Shown here in pieces: positions 42,696 to 54,176 of a DNA stretch of 64,000 nucleotides. The position numbers and the translations under genes are program-made. Source of the stretch: Phanerodontia chrysosporium (Eukaryota > Basidiomycota > Agaricomycetes > Polyporales > Phanerochaetaceae); the NCBI GenBank assembly GCA_001910725.1, contig MJGA01000011.1, positions 558,001-622,000 of the forward strand, read 5' to 3'. Position 1 is the first letter of the stretch. The number at the start of each line of letters is the position of its first letter. The notes below the pieces were generated by a model, which saw only the letters and a list, made by a program, of their open reading frames with translations, did no database searches and was not told the DNA's origin.

Positions 42696-42830
42696 ACAGG
42701 ACGTACATGAATCCGTGTGTGCGATAGGACAGGGACTCTAATGGTTATATATGCGTGATATCTACCGCGGCAGGCACAGGGATGCCGTTGAGACTTGTTG
42801 TACTGGAAGTATGTTCATGGGCAAGTGGCG

Positions 42831-43113
42831 AGCCCCATCACACTGCTCCAGTTTGCCACGAACGAGACGAAGTTTTTTCAGGCGCTTTATGACGCCCTCT
42901 GCGGTGTGTACCCTTGCTTTTCTGTGCTTGGCGTACTCTCATGAAGGTTCGCTAGCGATGGCTGAAGCTTACACGTCGGCTGGACTCCCACATCGCGACG
43001 TGAGTTATAACGATACTATGCTCACAGATGATGGTCGGGTCCTCTTGAACGACTGGGTACAGGCCGGATCAGGAGATAATTATCGAACCATATGGAATAC
43101 ACCGTCAGTCTAG
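42831..43113 (+). pseudogene. FunK1 kinase remnant
   Basis: Forward frames here encode LLQFATNETKFFQALYDAL and then GLPHRDVSYNDTMLTDDGR followed by VLLNDW. These are the segment before the catalytic loop, the HRD loop and the DWD-type magnesium site of FunK1 kinases. The two pieces lie in different frames and no further kinase sequence follows. It is a decayed fragment. Confidence 0.6.
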
Positions 43114-43241
43114 CAGCAATACTCACGTCACCTGGGTATTCATGTGTACGCTATTCTGCTACGACTGGCTGACATACGCAGAGCCTCAAGCTAGCTCGAG
43201 GAACTGTGCCATAGCAAGAGCCAATTCAGTCAGCTCAATTC

Positions 43242-43850
43242 TCACTCCACAAAACGGGCTGGACGCACCACCTGGACATAGGGGAAGCCTTTCACATCGG
43301 GATAGTACTTGATAAACTCGTTGAAGTCTCCAGTAGCAGTCAAGATACCGAGCTGAGGAACGGCGGCGAAGGACAGCTGCGCCTTGTCTGTTTGTTATTC
43401 AAAAGTTAGAACAGCTCACGTCACGCAGCTGGTGGGCACTTACATCGGTCAGGGTTAATCCAGTAGGCTGCGGCGGGCAGGATCAGTGGTTATGCTAGTG
43501 ATTAGATGCTCGCAGCTCACGGATGATATGGAGCCTTCCATCCTGCTGCATCTCCATGTCCCAAACCGCCGATTCGTACTACAGCGGACTTAATCAGCAG
43601 TGCATTGCGGCGTGAGCGGCGTGGTCGTGCCAGGGCGCTCACCCAATAAGTATAGGTGTCGGGGCCGGATTCGACAGGAGGGGTGCCTGATATCCCGGAA
43701 CAGGTTCTGTTTAAGTGTTAGAGAGACCCACTGCTATAAACAAAGGTTGTCATACCGGAGCTTCGAACACGTTAAGTTTAGGTGCAGAAGTGCCGGATGC
43801 CTTAAGTCTCGGGATTGCAGAGTTGAAGAGTCTGGAGAGAGGGCGAGCAT
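43242..43850 (-). CDS. Five-exon small protein of unknown function
   Basis: Exons 43850-43756, 43706-43643, 43578-43521, 43467-43444 and 43387-43242 join in phase through four short GT-AG introns to about 128 residues. The second half is strongly protein-like: VESGPDTYTYWYESAVWDM, then INPDRYKAQLSFAAVPQLG and a C-terminus GFPYVQVVRPARFVE. The N-terminal exon is less convincing and the true start may differ. No signal peptide seen. No family recognised. Confidence 0.5.
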
Positions 43851-44390
43851 ATCGACGTGACTCTTGCGTTTTCGCAGAGATCCCACAGTCTATGCCTGCA
43901 CGTGAGGCTTAAAACGCACCCAGGCCATGCATATGGTCAGTGCAGAGCGGTAACCCCATTGACCGCAGCACGGTTTAGGCTGCGTCTACATAAGAAGCGA
44001 CCATCTGTACTTGCAGGGGTACTCGGTACGGATCCTTCGCGACATCGGAGGGAAAAGTGCGGCGGGTGTTGAAGGCGATGGCTCCGCGAACAATCAGGCA
44101 AACAATGAACAATGAAAGCTTCCGGCAGTATGACAAGCTCAAAATAGTCAAGCAAGGAGCCGACACTGTTCACAGCGAGGTTCCGACATTGGGCTGAGGT
44201 CTTGCAAGTGCAGGCATGAGGAGAAGAGAGATGAACGTTGAACGTTGAACGCGTGCCGCAGGCAAGCGGACTCGGGCGCTCCGATCTTGGTCACGTGTAC
44301 CATGCCACCACCGTCGTGAATTGCGGACATGGACGCAAGAACAGTAAGACGTGTAGCATTGTTACATTGGCGACAGCTGGAATAGCAGTT
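43851..44390. other. Intergenic stretch between unknown gene and LysM gene 2
   Basis: About 540 bp with no feature recognised beyond flanks of the two minus-strand genes. Confidence 0.4.
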
Positions 44391-45043
44391 TCAAACGTAA
44401 GGGATTGTGGTGTTAGCTGTGCACAATACCTGCGTGGGGTGGTGCGCACGGTCAGCACCAATGCATTCTGGCACCGCGTCGAAGATCACTCACCTCTCCG
44501 ACATAGATATTCGTGCACCACTCGTTCATGTTCGGGTTGTTGTGATGCAGGATCTCCTGCGTCGTGTTAGCACGGTGCGCAATGACGCCGCAGCTAGTGT
44601 CGCTGCTGTTCACGACGTGCACAGTTGTGCAGTCTTGGCCCACGATGCCCAAGCAGAGCACCTAGGGTGCAACGTCAGATCCTCCTGGACGCTCTATACA
44701 ACGTGCGTACCTCGTCGATGTCGAGGTTGGTGCAGCCGGAGTTGATCTGCGGGTTGACATGCGCGAGCTGAAATCTGCCAACATGGTGAGCACTGAGCGA
44801 TGTACAGTGCGAATGGACATCGTAAGGGCTCACGTGGAGACGTTCTGAGTTGCAGAGATGCCGTTGCAGGTGTCGCCGGCTTTCACGGTGTAGTTGCGCG
44901 CACAGTCTGCTGGCAGGCGCGCGTTTACTGGCGCAACGCGTCAGTGTCCGGCGGCGAAGAGTCAAGTCGGAACAAGAGACGCGCGTACCCATGGAACCGG
45001 CTGCGGCAACGGCGAGTGCGGCGAGTTGCAGGTGAGCAAACAT
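44391..45043 (-). CDS. Secreted two-LysM protein 2
   Basis: Exons 45043-44989, 44927-44834, 44774-44711, 44661-44494 and 44429-44391 give 139 residues, the same exon phases as the gene at 38339-38976. Signal peptide MFAHLQLAALAVAAAGSM; LysM 1 CARNYTVKAGDTCNGIS to FQLAHVNPQINSGC; LysM 2 CTTVHVVNSSDTSCGVIAH to ILHHNNPNMNEWC; end VLCTANTTIPYV. Two potential N-glycosylation sites (NYT, NVS) are visible. Chitin-oligomer binding outside the cell is expected. A TATATAA box (minus) is at 45108-45114, about 65 bp upstream. It is a tandem-type duplicate of LysM gene 1, now separated by about 5.4 kb. Confidence 0.88.
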
Positions 45044-45781
45044 GATGTAGCAAGTGTGGAAGGCAGCCAGGTATCCAATTCTAAGGAATTTTGACCTGCT
45101 GCCCGCCTTATATACTGCACCAACTGTCCGCTCATCGCTCTTCGTCACTTCACCAGTGCTGCTAGCATGCGTGCAGTCAAGCCTCCCGAGACACGAGCTT
45201 GATGCGTCCCGGAAGCTTGCCATCATCTCCACGCTTTCGAGGCGGCGTGGACCAGCAATGGTGAGCACCCGCCAGCGCTACTATCCGGGTGGGGCGCAAT
45301 TAGCTCTATTTGGGGCGCCACAATGGCCTTCTGAGAGATGAAGCGACGCTCTTACCAGGCTTTTGATCGCACCGCTGCCCAACTAGGACTATCGTACATT
45401 CGCTACAATGTCCCAGAAGGCACAGGACCATGTGCCGTGAACGATCGGGGACTCGCTCATGCTGCGCCTCCCGCAACGAGATGTTTGACTCGATGCATCG
45501 AGAATGAGTCATGGCCAAGAGCTGAGTGAAAACATGGCCGGTATCAGCAACTTGGAGGCTTTGAAAAGGTTCAATGTATACAGCGTACTTTTCGTGCCTG
45601 TACAAGTAGCTTGGCCGTAGGTCGACGGTCTCGACGATATCAGCACACGTGCTCCAATATCACGGCCCCACCGGACGCTACCATGCTACATGCTGGGAAG
45701 CAGGGTCACGCTTCGCGTAATTACCGTAGGTCCGGACAAGCACCTCCAATAGACGCAGTGCCGATTAGCCAACAAGACACT
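45044..45781. other. Intergenic stretch with the LysM gene 2 promoter
   Basis: Holds the TATA box described for LysM gene 2 and the 3' flank of the PAQR gene. Nothing else recognised. Confidence 0.45.
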
Positions 45782-46915
45782 TCACGTCGACTGAAGTGAG
45801 GTCCATGGCCCGCAAGACCCCGCGCTCTCAAAGTGTCGATATCGATAGGCCTGTACAGTGGCAACGTAATGACACGAGACCGCTGTAAGGCTGCAGACAT
45901 GGAACAGCTGATGGGATCACCACGTACCACGAGATCAAGACGTCTAGGGAAAAGTGATTCAGGCCAACGCTCCACGCTGCAAAGTGTTAGTTCCAGAGCT
46001 CCGCGCAGGGCGCAGAAGAAACGTACTATATTATGACCCCGCACAAATAGGCGAAAATCTCGAGCCCAATCCACCGCATGGACACACTCTGTGATGCCTC
46101 CGCGAGACCATACCGAAAGGTCGTATGGACAAACGGGAAGACTGCCACAAGGCCCAGGGTGGCGAGCGTCGCCGCTCGCATCCTGCGGTGTGCCGGCTTG
46201 TTGTATGTGGGAGCACAGACCAAGAACGTCCCCACTACAGGTATATCTCATGAGACACGGGAGGTATGGTTGGTAGGCAGAACAAGGATCGTACCAACTC
46301 CGGAGAGGGTCATGAGGCCCATATACAGATACCCGAGGTGACGTGAGCAGTAGTGACCATAGTAAAAGGTCGGAAAGAAGTTGAGGGTCCCGAGAGTGAG
46401 GATACAAGGTAATCCACCTTGCTGGTGATCTTGACCATCTGAAAGAGTATTAGAATCCTGCGACCATCTGCATTTCGGTGCGTACCTCTTCACGATGGCA
46501 AAGCGAGGTGTGGAACACAGTGGAGCACACGAAGCAGCCTGCACTTTCAACCAGGAATACTGCAAAAACCGCCGTGTCATACTGAGTCGATGAGGCAGGA
46601 TGGTTGTAGGATGGTGCTAGGCTGTGGAATGAGGCGGGTGGCAGGCTGACACTGCCCACCAACGTCCAGTAGGTGAGGTACCCGGCCAAACCGACCACGG
46701 CTACAGCGCCGAGCAAATGCGCCAAAACATTCACTACGCTCATTCAGCGATGTCTCCTCAGTGAAGGATGTCTGCTGCTTACCGGACTCGTTGTGCCACC
46801 ACCATGTCGTCGCGAGACACTCCGCCCAACTGTCCACCGTGACGCGGTAGCCTACCGTGATGGCTGCATTAACCCGCCTCCAAGACGGGAGCTCGTCGAA
46901 GGATGGTCTTCAGTG
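45782..46915 (-). CDS. PAQR / haemolysin-III family seven-span membrane protein (two frameshifts)
   Basis: Minus-strand exons: about 46915-46783, 46733-46486, 46438-46295, 46234-46027, 45976-45782. Family hallmarks in order: ELPSWRR, GYRVTVDSW, WWHNES, NVLAHLLGAV (span 1), CSTVFHTSLCH (zinc-binding His), KVDYL, TFYYGHYC, six further hydrophobic segments, and the C-terminal HQLFHVC pair of His. Such proteins (adiponectin-receptor/Izh type) are zinc-dependent membrane hydrolases or receptors. Two frame changes, near 46406 (after KVDYL) and 45913-45915 (before HQLFHVC), each need only one extra C or G. The N-terminal exon upstream of PSFDELP was not resolved. Confidence 0.75.
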
Positions 46916-48051
46916 CATTCCTGGAGGTGCGCGCAGGCGGTGGTCGCGGACATGGGTTGGAGGGTTTCCGCGCCTAAGGTTCGGGGCCATCGAGGCGCGG
47001 CATGGATTCGGGCGGCGGTGATGGCGGTGATGTCTTTGATGGCAGTTGCCGGGACAGTTGCCGAAAGGGGCAGGAGCATCCTCCTGCTTTTTGAACTCAC
47101 AGTCCAAAGTCAAAGCCACCTCGCTTTTGTGAACCTTCACAACAGATCACAGAAACGTGAGCTCCAAGTTGGCTTTATTTCTTACGTTTCTCATGCTATC
47201 ATGCTCATAGCTCGATCGTTTGATCAACCTTGGCGAAAACCGAAACGCTCGACGTGCACTACCACGCATTTATTCCGCCAATAATCGTGCTCTAGGTCTT
47301 TCACGAGACTGTACTGGATGCCGTAAGTATTGCGGAGCGTTTAGTCCTTTGCTCTGCGAGAAATCAAGTCTACAGAGCATGGCAACCAACACGTCCCCAC
47401 GTCAGACAATGCTCGACAGTTGGCGTGATCTTGTCTGGCTTTATGGTTCGCATGCAATTGCTGAGGGCTTACGTCTTACAGATTTCAAGGTGTAGGGCGT
47501 CCTGAAGGGTGTCGATCCGTCAGGCACGTACCAGGAGTTACCCATGGCCTGCCACAAGACGATGCACATCAAGGCAGGTTCCTCAATACCCCTTGCGTCT
47601 GCACCGCCTCGATATCTATCAATGCTGGGCTTGGCATGCGAATCGTGCGCTGACGAGGCGGAACGAGAGCCGGGTGCGCTTCGTGCCCCCTGCGGAGCCT
47701 TCCTGTGGGCACCGCACTCCCGAGAGACCCCCTATGTCCCCCGTTTCCGCGTATCGTGTACACCCGCACCCCATCTATGGGAGACGGGCATGCAAGAAGC
47801 GGTCAGCGGGAGTGCCACTCGGAGTGTGTCACCGCGTCTGAGATCCACCGCGGCAAGCGTTTCAGATCAAGGAGAGCCCGCCGCGCTGGAGTGGCCTTCG
47901 TCGGCACCCGGGCAAAGATTCGCGTAATCAAATTGCGCTCGCGTACGCTCTCGCCGCGAGTCAGTGAGCAAGCCATTTCACTTATCTACTCGGATGCCAT
48001 GCACAGCCCGGGCGCACCCGTCTTTGCCTGGTAGCCTCGCTCTTACTGGCT
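46916..48051. other. Intergenic stretch between PAQR and DUF6533 genes
   Basis: 1.1 kb. It should contain the unresolved 5' end of the PAQR gene at its left and the promoter of the first DUF6533 gene at its right. Open frames at 47500-47930 are high-GC shadows without domain similarity. Confidence 0.4.
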
Positions 48052-49450
48052 ATGCATGATAGGGCGGACCTAGTGCAGGGCAAGCTCTACACGAGCTATG
48101 GTGCAGGTAAGTCTTCTCCATGTCTTTACATTAGTTTCTGGTTCATGTCGCAGAACGCTTCCAGTCTCTGCGGTGATGTGGATGTTGTACGACACTGCGA
48201 TACACTTTGACGTAGAGGTAAGCTCAACATGTCTCTTGGTGCGAGTAGTCTGTCTCAAAAATACACGTTTTGTGTTAGATGGACTGTATATGGCGGTACG
48301 CATCCGTCGGTCCCTGTTAGCTCTGCTTCTGAGACGAGTTCTGTAGACGTCCGAAAAATTGGGTGAAGTACGCGTATGGCTTCGTGCGCTACATCCCGAT
48401 TCTCAACGGAGGGTATGGCTGTTGTTCAGTTCGCCTAGTCGTCTTCGCTGTGTCTCACATTGTCATTTCTGCCAGCGCCGTATTAGCCCTCACCGCAGAC
48501 CGCAGGTACCCTCCATCTGGATGCCGTGGCTGGATTATAGACCAGCTCGTCGTCATCGAGTGCGTGACGGTCGTCGTAGAGCTGATTCTCATGCTCCGCG
48601 GTACGTCTACCCCAGCTGCGCATACTCCCTTTCTTGACACGCATCTTCCCGCAGTGTATGCAATGTACAATCGAAATAAGGTCATCGCAGGGATGATTGC
48701 CCTTGGTTTCGCTGCAGAGGTCGCGCTGATGGTCACGACACTTGCACTTGTCATCCCGAGGCAGACCTTCACACCCGACTGCCTCGTTGCAAGCTCGCCG
48801 GGGATATACATGGCGTACTGGTACACACGCCATACCTTTCTCCGAGCTCTATAACCCGCTGACAATGCCTGCAGGTTGTCGTCGCTATGCTTCGAGACGT
48901 TCCTCTTTGCCTTGACGCTCTATAAGTTCTTCCAGGGGATCACCCTCGACCGCCGGCACCATTCAGTGCTCTTCCTCTTCGTGCGCGACGGGACGTGGGC
49001 GTATGCTATCATCTTTGGTGCGTGTCGCACGGTGCTGCACATGGGCGCAACCCGCGCTGACCCCACGCGCTGCAGCGGCGATGCTGCTGAATACGCTCAT
49101 GTACCAGCTCGTCACGACACCGCTGGCGGGCATGGGATATTTGTAGGCAATATTCTGCTTCTCCGCTCTCAGGCTGCACAGCTGATGCTGGAGCCCTCAC
49201 CAAGCTGGGCACTCAGTGTGATGTCGTTTGCGGTTCGTCGACCCCACACCTTACTTCTGTCTGTGCTGACTCATGCCCACAGGGCTCTCACGTGCTGCTC
49301 AACATTCGACGGTTGGGGACACGAATGGACAACGACCCCTCATCGCTGAATGAGCTAAGCAGCTTCGCCGCTGCAACCGCAGGCCCTTCGGGGGCTGGGA
49401 CTCTAGTCACCGAACAGGAGCAAGCGAAGAGCCGCCGACGTCTTCGTTGA
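48052..49450 (+). CDS. DUF6533 multi-span membrane protein 1
   Basis: Nine exons: 48052-48106, 48165-48217, 48279-48295, 48347-48600, 48655-48820, 48875-49017, 49076-49142, 49205-49232, 49283-49450, summing to 951 bases and 316 residues in one frame. The N-terminal DUF6533 signature reads MWMLYDTAIHFDVE, MDCIWRRP, KNWVKYAYGFVRY. About seven hydrophobic segments follow, with WIIDQLVVIE, FTPDCLVAS, SLCFETFLFALTLYKFFQ, RDGTWAYAIIFG and MSFAGSHVLLNIR. Receptor-like topology but no known ligand or activity; the family is expanded in mushrooms. Exon 3 is only 17 bases. First of three tandem copies, same strand. Confidence 0.85.
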
Positions 49451-50496
49451 GTACAGAGGTGTGTCAGCGTTCCGTATAGCGCACTCGTTATGTGATCTAC
49501 TCGTTCGCTTGTTATCAGTATGCAACCTGACTCGTTTCCGGCTTACCCAAATTGTTGTAGCTTTTCTGACAGCTGTGAGGCGGCTTCTCGCTATCAACAA
49601 CAGCACAGTCGTGGTTGTCTACGATTCTCAACGTGATGAAGTTGCGGCAGATCGTCACTAATCGCCGCGATTACATGCGGAAATGGCGCTATGGCTTAGC
49701 ATACCAGTAGCGCATCCGACCTTAGCTGCGGAACCGAGTCCCTAGCCGTCAGGGACGATCACTCTTAGAGTGCGGCTGCGACTGCTAGCCATGGTTGGTC
49801 TCTGGAGCGTATCTATGATTATGAGTCCCGCGCACAGGAGATAGCGTGTGTGCCACGAAGCCTCAGAAAGCGCCGGAGACCAGTCTGGCAAGTTCCTTCT
49901 CACTCCGTACAGTGACGCAGCACCCTCGGGTATCGATGATCAGGTACGATGTCCATCCGCAAGTATCCTGTTCTCGAGCCTGGGGTGGTACCGGTTTCAG
50001 ATAGTGGTCCCTTTCGCTCCGGCCTCGCGACCTTCCTGCTTCGGCTACGAAGTGGATGGGAGCAGTTGCGTACCAATGGGAGACCTCCATTGCGCCGCAC
50101 TCGCCGTCCTTCTATTCCTAATGGAGCACCCTAGCACACTTCCCGCGAACTTCCACCTGCCCTAGAACCCCGCGCACAGGCCTTCCACCAGCGAGCCACA
50201 GCATCCACCCTTCCACCGCGGACGTTCCGTGCACGTGTCTGCGGGGCATCACCGGTGGAAATGGCCCAGATAGCTGCCCGAGAAGGGCTCGAGGCAAGCA
50301 TGCACGCCATGCATCCACGGCAATGAGGCGATGCCCTGCAGGCTGCGACTCCGTCCGGTACCGCGGGAATGGCCCTCGCCGCTGGGAGCAGTCCCATACT
50401 TGAGGGTTGCAGTGCGGGGGGACACAGGGCTCCCTTTTCTCTTCCCCGCCTCGCGCATGCCCGCAGGGCATCTCACCTGGGACCCCGCGAGCTTGC
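49451..50496. other. Intergenic stretch between DUF6533 genes 1 and 2
   Basis: About 1 kb. Minus-strand open frames at 50118-50690 overlap the next gene and lack any domain. No feature recognised. Confidence 0.4.
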
Positions 50497-51847
50497 ATGC
50501 GCTCGTCAACCGACATCGAGCTTGGCGTCCAGGTCACGTACGCCACTGGTATGTCGCCTGAGCGAGGGCTCTCACGTGGCGATCTGATGGTCCTTCGGCT
50601 GCAGCGTGTGCGACAGCCTGGCTTGCGTGGGACGCAGCCGTCCACTTCGATCTCGAGGTGAGCTGTCTCCAGGGCCTTCTCTTGACACACGCTCTGACGG
50701 GCTGTGGCGACGGTCTAGATCGAGTGTATATGGCGGTCAGTCCGCAGTTGTGTCATGTCCTCGGCAGGTCTCTCACGAGTGTAGGTTTACAGGCGGCCTA
50801 GATCCTGGGTGAAATGCGCCTATGCATTCATTCGGTACACGCCGATCCTGCACGGGGGGTAAGCCACATTGGAGGGATCAGCGTTGGAGTTACGACTAAC
50901 GGCAAACATAGCGCACTCTTCACCCTTGACACACACGCCCATTTCTCGAATGCAGGGTGCAAGGGTTGGGTGTACGAGCAGCTGATCTTCGTGGAGCTGC
51001 TGACATTCGTAGTCGAGACCGTATTGGTGATGCGACGTAAGGCCTTTTCTGCAATTAGCATCCGCCACAGCAACTTACTGATCGTCTCTGACAGTATACG
51101 TCCTATACAATCAGAATAAATGGATTCTCTGGGCGATCATCCTGGCCTTTGTCGCAGAGGTCACGGTCATGATCGTGTGTCTGTCTGTTGTGCTGCCACA
51201 GATGACGTTCAGCCCAGACTGCTTGGTTGCCCACGCACCGAGTCTATTCATGTCCTATTGGTATGTCCCCAATTGTGCGCGCGAACGGCGCCACCCGTCT
51301 CACTCGTTTTATAAGGTTGTCATCCTTGGCTTTCGAGACGTTTCTCTTTGTCTTGACCTTGATCAAGTTCTTCCAGAGTATCTCACGAAGTCGGAAATCG
51401 ATCCTCTACACCTTCGTAAGGGATGGAACGTGGGCCTTTGCCCTCATTTTCGGTAATATTCCGATGACGCTACCGAACGAAACTGCACTTACACGGCTGC
51501 AGTCGCTATGCTACTCAACATGCTGATGTACAAATTGAACAAGACTCCGCTGGTAGGAATGGGGTATGGCTGGGCCTTCGCTGCTATGTCCTTTGCGGTA
51601 CGTTCTGTCTCTCGATATGGTCTTGTTCAGATCAAACCCCCGTTCCCAGGGTTCACACGTGCTTTTGAATCTGCGCCGCCTGGGACTCGAGGAGGTTCAC
51701 AATGGTACCATGACACTATCAGCCTTGAACTTCGACACAACATCCCGACAACGAACCGCTACACATAGGGCTCCGTATGATACCATTAACCTTGGAACCG
51801 TCGACCTCAAGGAACTCAGCGCGCAGGAAACTCTTGACGTCGTGTGA
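50497..51847 (+). CDS. DUF6533 multi-span membrane protein 2
   Basis: Nine exons: 50497-50548, 50605-50657, 50719-50735, 50793-50858, 50912-51036, 51095-51260, 51316-51452, 51503-51597, 51650-51847, total 909 bases, 302 residues. DUF6533 signature WLAWDAAVHFDLE, IECIWRRPRSWVKCAYAFIR; later WVYEQLIFVELLTFVVE, FSPDCLVAHAP, LAFETFLFVLTLIKFFQ, AMLLNMLMYKLNKTP and MSFAGSHVLLNLR. The 17-base exon 3 is conserved. Compared with gene 1 it has an extra intron where gene 1 has one long exon 4 and lacks the intron after GMGY; its third hydrophobic segment is replaced by a poorer match (exon 5 start), so the exon 4/5 junction is the least certain. Confidence 0.82.
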
Positions 51848-52443
51848 TCATGATAGAGGGGCTGCAATCCTTTCTGCATCATCCCATGAAGCTGTGTTCT
51901 GCTTTTGCTCGAGTCCAGGTAATTAACGCGCTATCAGGGCCTATCGTGACCTTTACTGTCGACGTCACTCCGATATAATGATCAGCATCCGCCGTGTACA
52001 ATAGCCTTTGCGCCGTCATGCGCAACGCTCCCGCGTTTCACTTGTTCGATCCAGCAACGACTCGGAAGTAAGTGCAGAGCGGAGGGGCGGGCAGCTCTCG
52101 CCGAGGCGCGCTTTCTCTGACGCTGTCAAGATGACATTCTGCCGATCTCCCGGGGAAGTAGTCTGCAGAGCATGCAGATGGGTTGGGATGGGCGATCACA
52201 CAAATGCCTGCCGCCGAAAATCAGGCTCGAAGGAGACATGAAACGCGATTGCATGGCTCCTCGCTGGCGAAGGATGTGGGTCGTGAGCTCGCGGCCAGAT
52301 GGCAGGCCCGACATGTGATGCGGGCGGGCCCGGCGGTCACGGAGGTTCGTCTCTCTCGTGCCTGGTACCGAGCAACCTAACTTATATCGTGTGGCCTGAC
52401 CGCGCCTCCTGCTCTCCTGGGCTCTCTTGCTCCTCGAGCCATC
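51848..52443. other. Intergenic stretch between DUF6533 genes 2 and 3
   Basis: About 600 bp. TTATATCG at 52380, some 65 bp before the next start, is a possible TATA element. Nothing else recognised. Confidence 0.4.
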
Positions 52444-53809
52444 ATGGCCTCGCACAAGGATATGTACGACGCGCAGCAGGTGATGTACGGCGCAGGTGAG
52501 TTTTCTCTTACACCAGAGCAAATGCTCCTAGAGTTGTGCTGGCTGACTGGTGCGTAGCTGGAGTGGTCACATGGTTGACCTGGGACGCGATGATCCATCT
52601 TGATGTCGAGGTACGATCGACCTTTCAAACTGCCTCACACAATGACAAAATCGCATCAGGTTGAAGCTATCTGGCGGTATTTCGAATGTTTCGTCTTCAG
52701 AAGGCCTGACACATACTCTCCGCTTTCAGACGTCCGCGAACGTGGGTGAAGTTCATATATTTCTTCATACGCTACACGCCAATCGTCCATACCCTGTAAG
52801 CATCCTATCCAACCTCATCTCAACCAGCAATTTTGACAGTCACCGTAGTGCACTAGTCATCGCTTGGGACACAATCATCGGTACCCCGATTCGACGTGCA
52901 GAGGATGGATATTCTACGAGCTCATCTACATGGAAGTCCTCACGTTCGCAGTGGAGGTCATCCTGGTGATGAGATGTACGCTTCTCTTCACGCGACTCCG
53001 CTCACGCTCACCAGTATCACTCCAGTATACGCGCTATATAACGCGAACAAACTAGTGCTCTGGGTCATTATCGCGGCCTTCATGGCTGAAGTCGCGATCA
53101 TGGTCGTGTGTCTCTGCATCGTGCTGCCTGGGATGACATTCACGCCCGCTTGTCTCGTGGCGCACACCTCAGGGGTCTTCATCTCATACTGGTACGTGCC
53201 ACTTCGCCGTTTGCCTTGTGTACAGAACTCAACATAGGTGACGCAGGGCATCTTCGCTCGCCTTTGAGACCTTCCTCTTTATACTCACCCTCGTCAAGTT
53301 CTACCACAGCGTTTCGTGCTCTTTCAAGGAGCAGTCGATCATCGGCATCTTCCTGCGCGACGGCATCTGGGCCTTCGCCCTCATTTTCGGTATGTAAGTA
53401 CTCTCTCCCGTGTCCTCTATAACTCACCGCCGCGCCGGAGCCAGTCGCGATGCTTCTCAATCTGCTCATGTACAAGCTCTGCAAGACGCCGCTGGCAGGC
53501 ATGGGCTACGGGTGCGCTACGCTCTCCCTCGCTTCCCGACCTCACCCTCATCTACTATCCCCCAGCTGGGCTCTCGCGTCCCTCTCCTTCGCAGGCTCAC
53601 ATATTCTCCTCAATCTGCGGGGTTTCGGCGCACGATGTCCGGTCACGACCGACACAGATCTGCCCACCGACGCGCGGTTCTCAGCCTCGCACACAGGACC
53701 GTGTGGGTGTGGCTGCGTGTCGGACAGCGAAGCGTCGGCAACGTGCCAGCGTTTTACGACCGTTGTACAGAGCACAAACATGGCTTACGAAATGCAAGAG
53801 ATTTCATGA
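52444..53809 (+). CDS. DUF6533 multi-span membrane protein 3
   Basis: Nine exons: 52444-52495, 52558-52610, 52660-52676, 52730-52795, 52857-52975, 53026-53191, 53247-53389, 53445-53511, 53566-53809, total 927 bases, 308 residues. N-terminus MASHKDMYDAQQVMYGAAG, then WLTWDAMIHLDVE, VEAIWRRPRTWVKFIYFFIR. Later WIFYELIYMEVLTFAVE, FTPACLVAHTS, LAFETFLFILTLVKF, MLLNLLMYKLCKTP and LSFAGSHILLNLRG. The tail is Cys/Thr-rich and unrelated to the tails of copies 1 and 2. The 17-base exon 3 is present; the intron before GSH found in copies 1 and 2 is absent. Confidence 0.83.
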
Positions 53810-54176
53810 CAACTCTGCGTCTGAGGCAGGCTGCCAACTTTGGTACCTGCAGGAGATCACCGGTCAGGTCTTGAGCCTGCACTGTAACCAGCATACCGTT
53901 TTCAGCAGGAGCCATGAAGCACATACTAGATTAATCCTAAGTCTAGACTGTTGAAGTCCGTGCGGGAGGTATGGTACAGTATACTGATACTAAGTGTAGT
54001 CGTGGTGGAGCACAGTAGGGCCAACGTCTTCTCCTGCCATCGTGATTATCTGCGTTCATACTCGGCATGACATACTGACATGCAATCGCCCCCTTACAAC
54101 ATCCTCCAGGCATTTACTCTACCCCCTCATCGCAGCGTCCCGGGGGTGCAGGTGTCTGGCAAGCACAGCAGCAAGC
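53810..54176. other. Convergent intergenic stretch
   Basis: 3' flanks of DUF6533 gene 3 (plus) and psd1 (minus). No feature recognised. Confidence 0.45.

Noticed and set aside
47509..47927. Two overlapping open frames of 110-127 codons
   Set aside because: High-GC shadow frames without domain, introns, or similarity to neighbours.
50118..50690. 190-codon minus-strand open frame
   Set aside because: It overlaps exons 1-2 of DUF6533 gene 2, which is supported by three paralogues.
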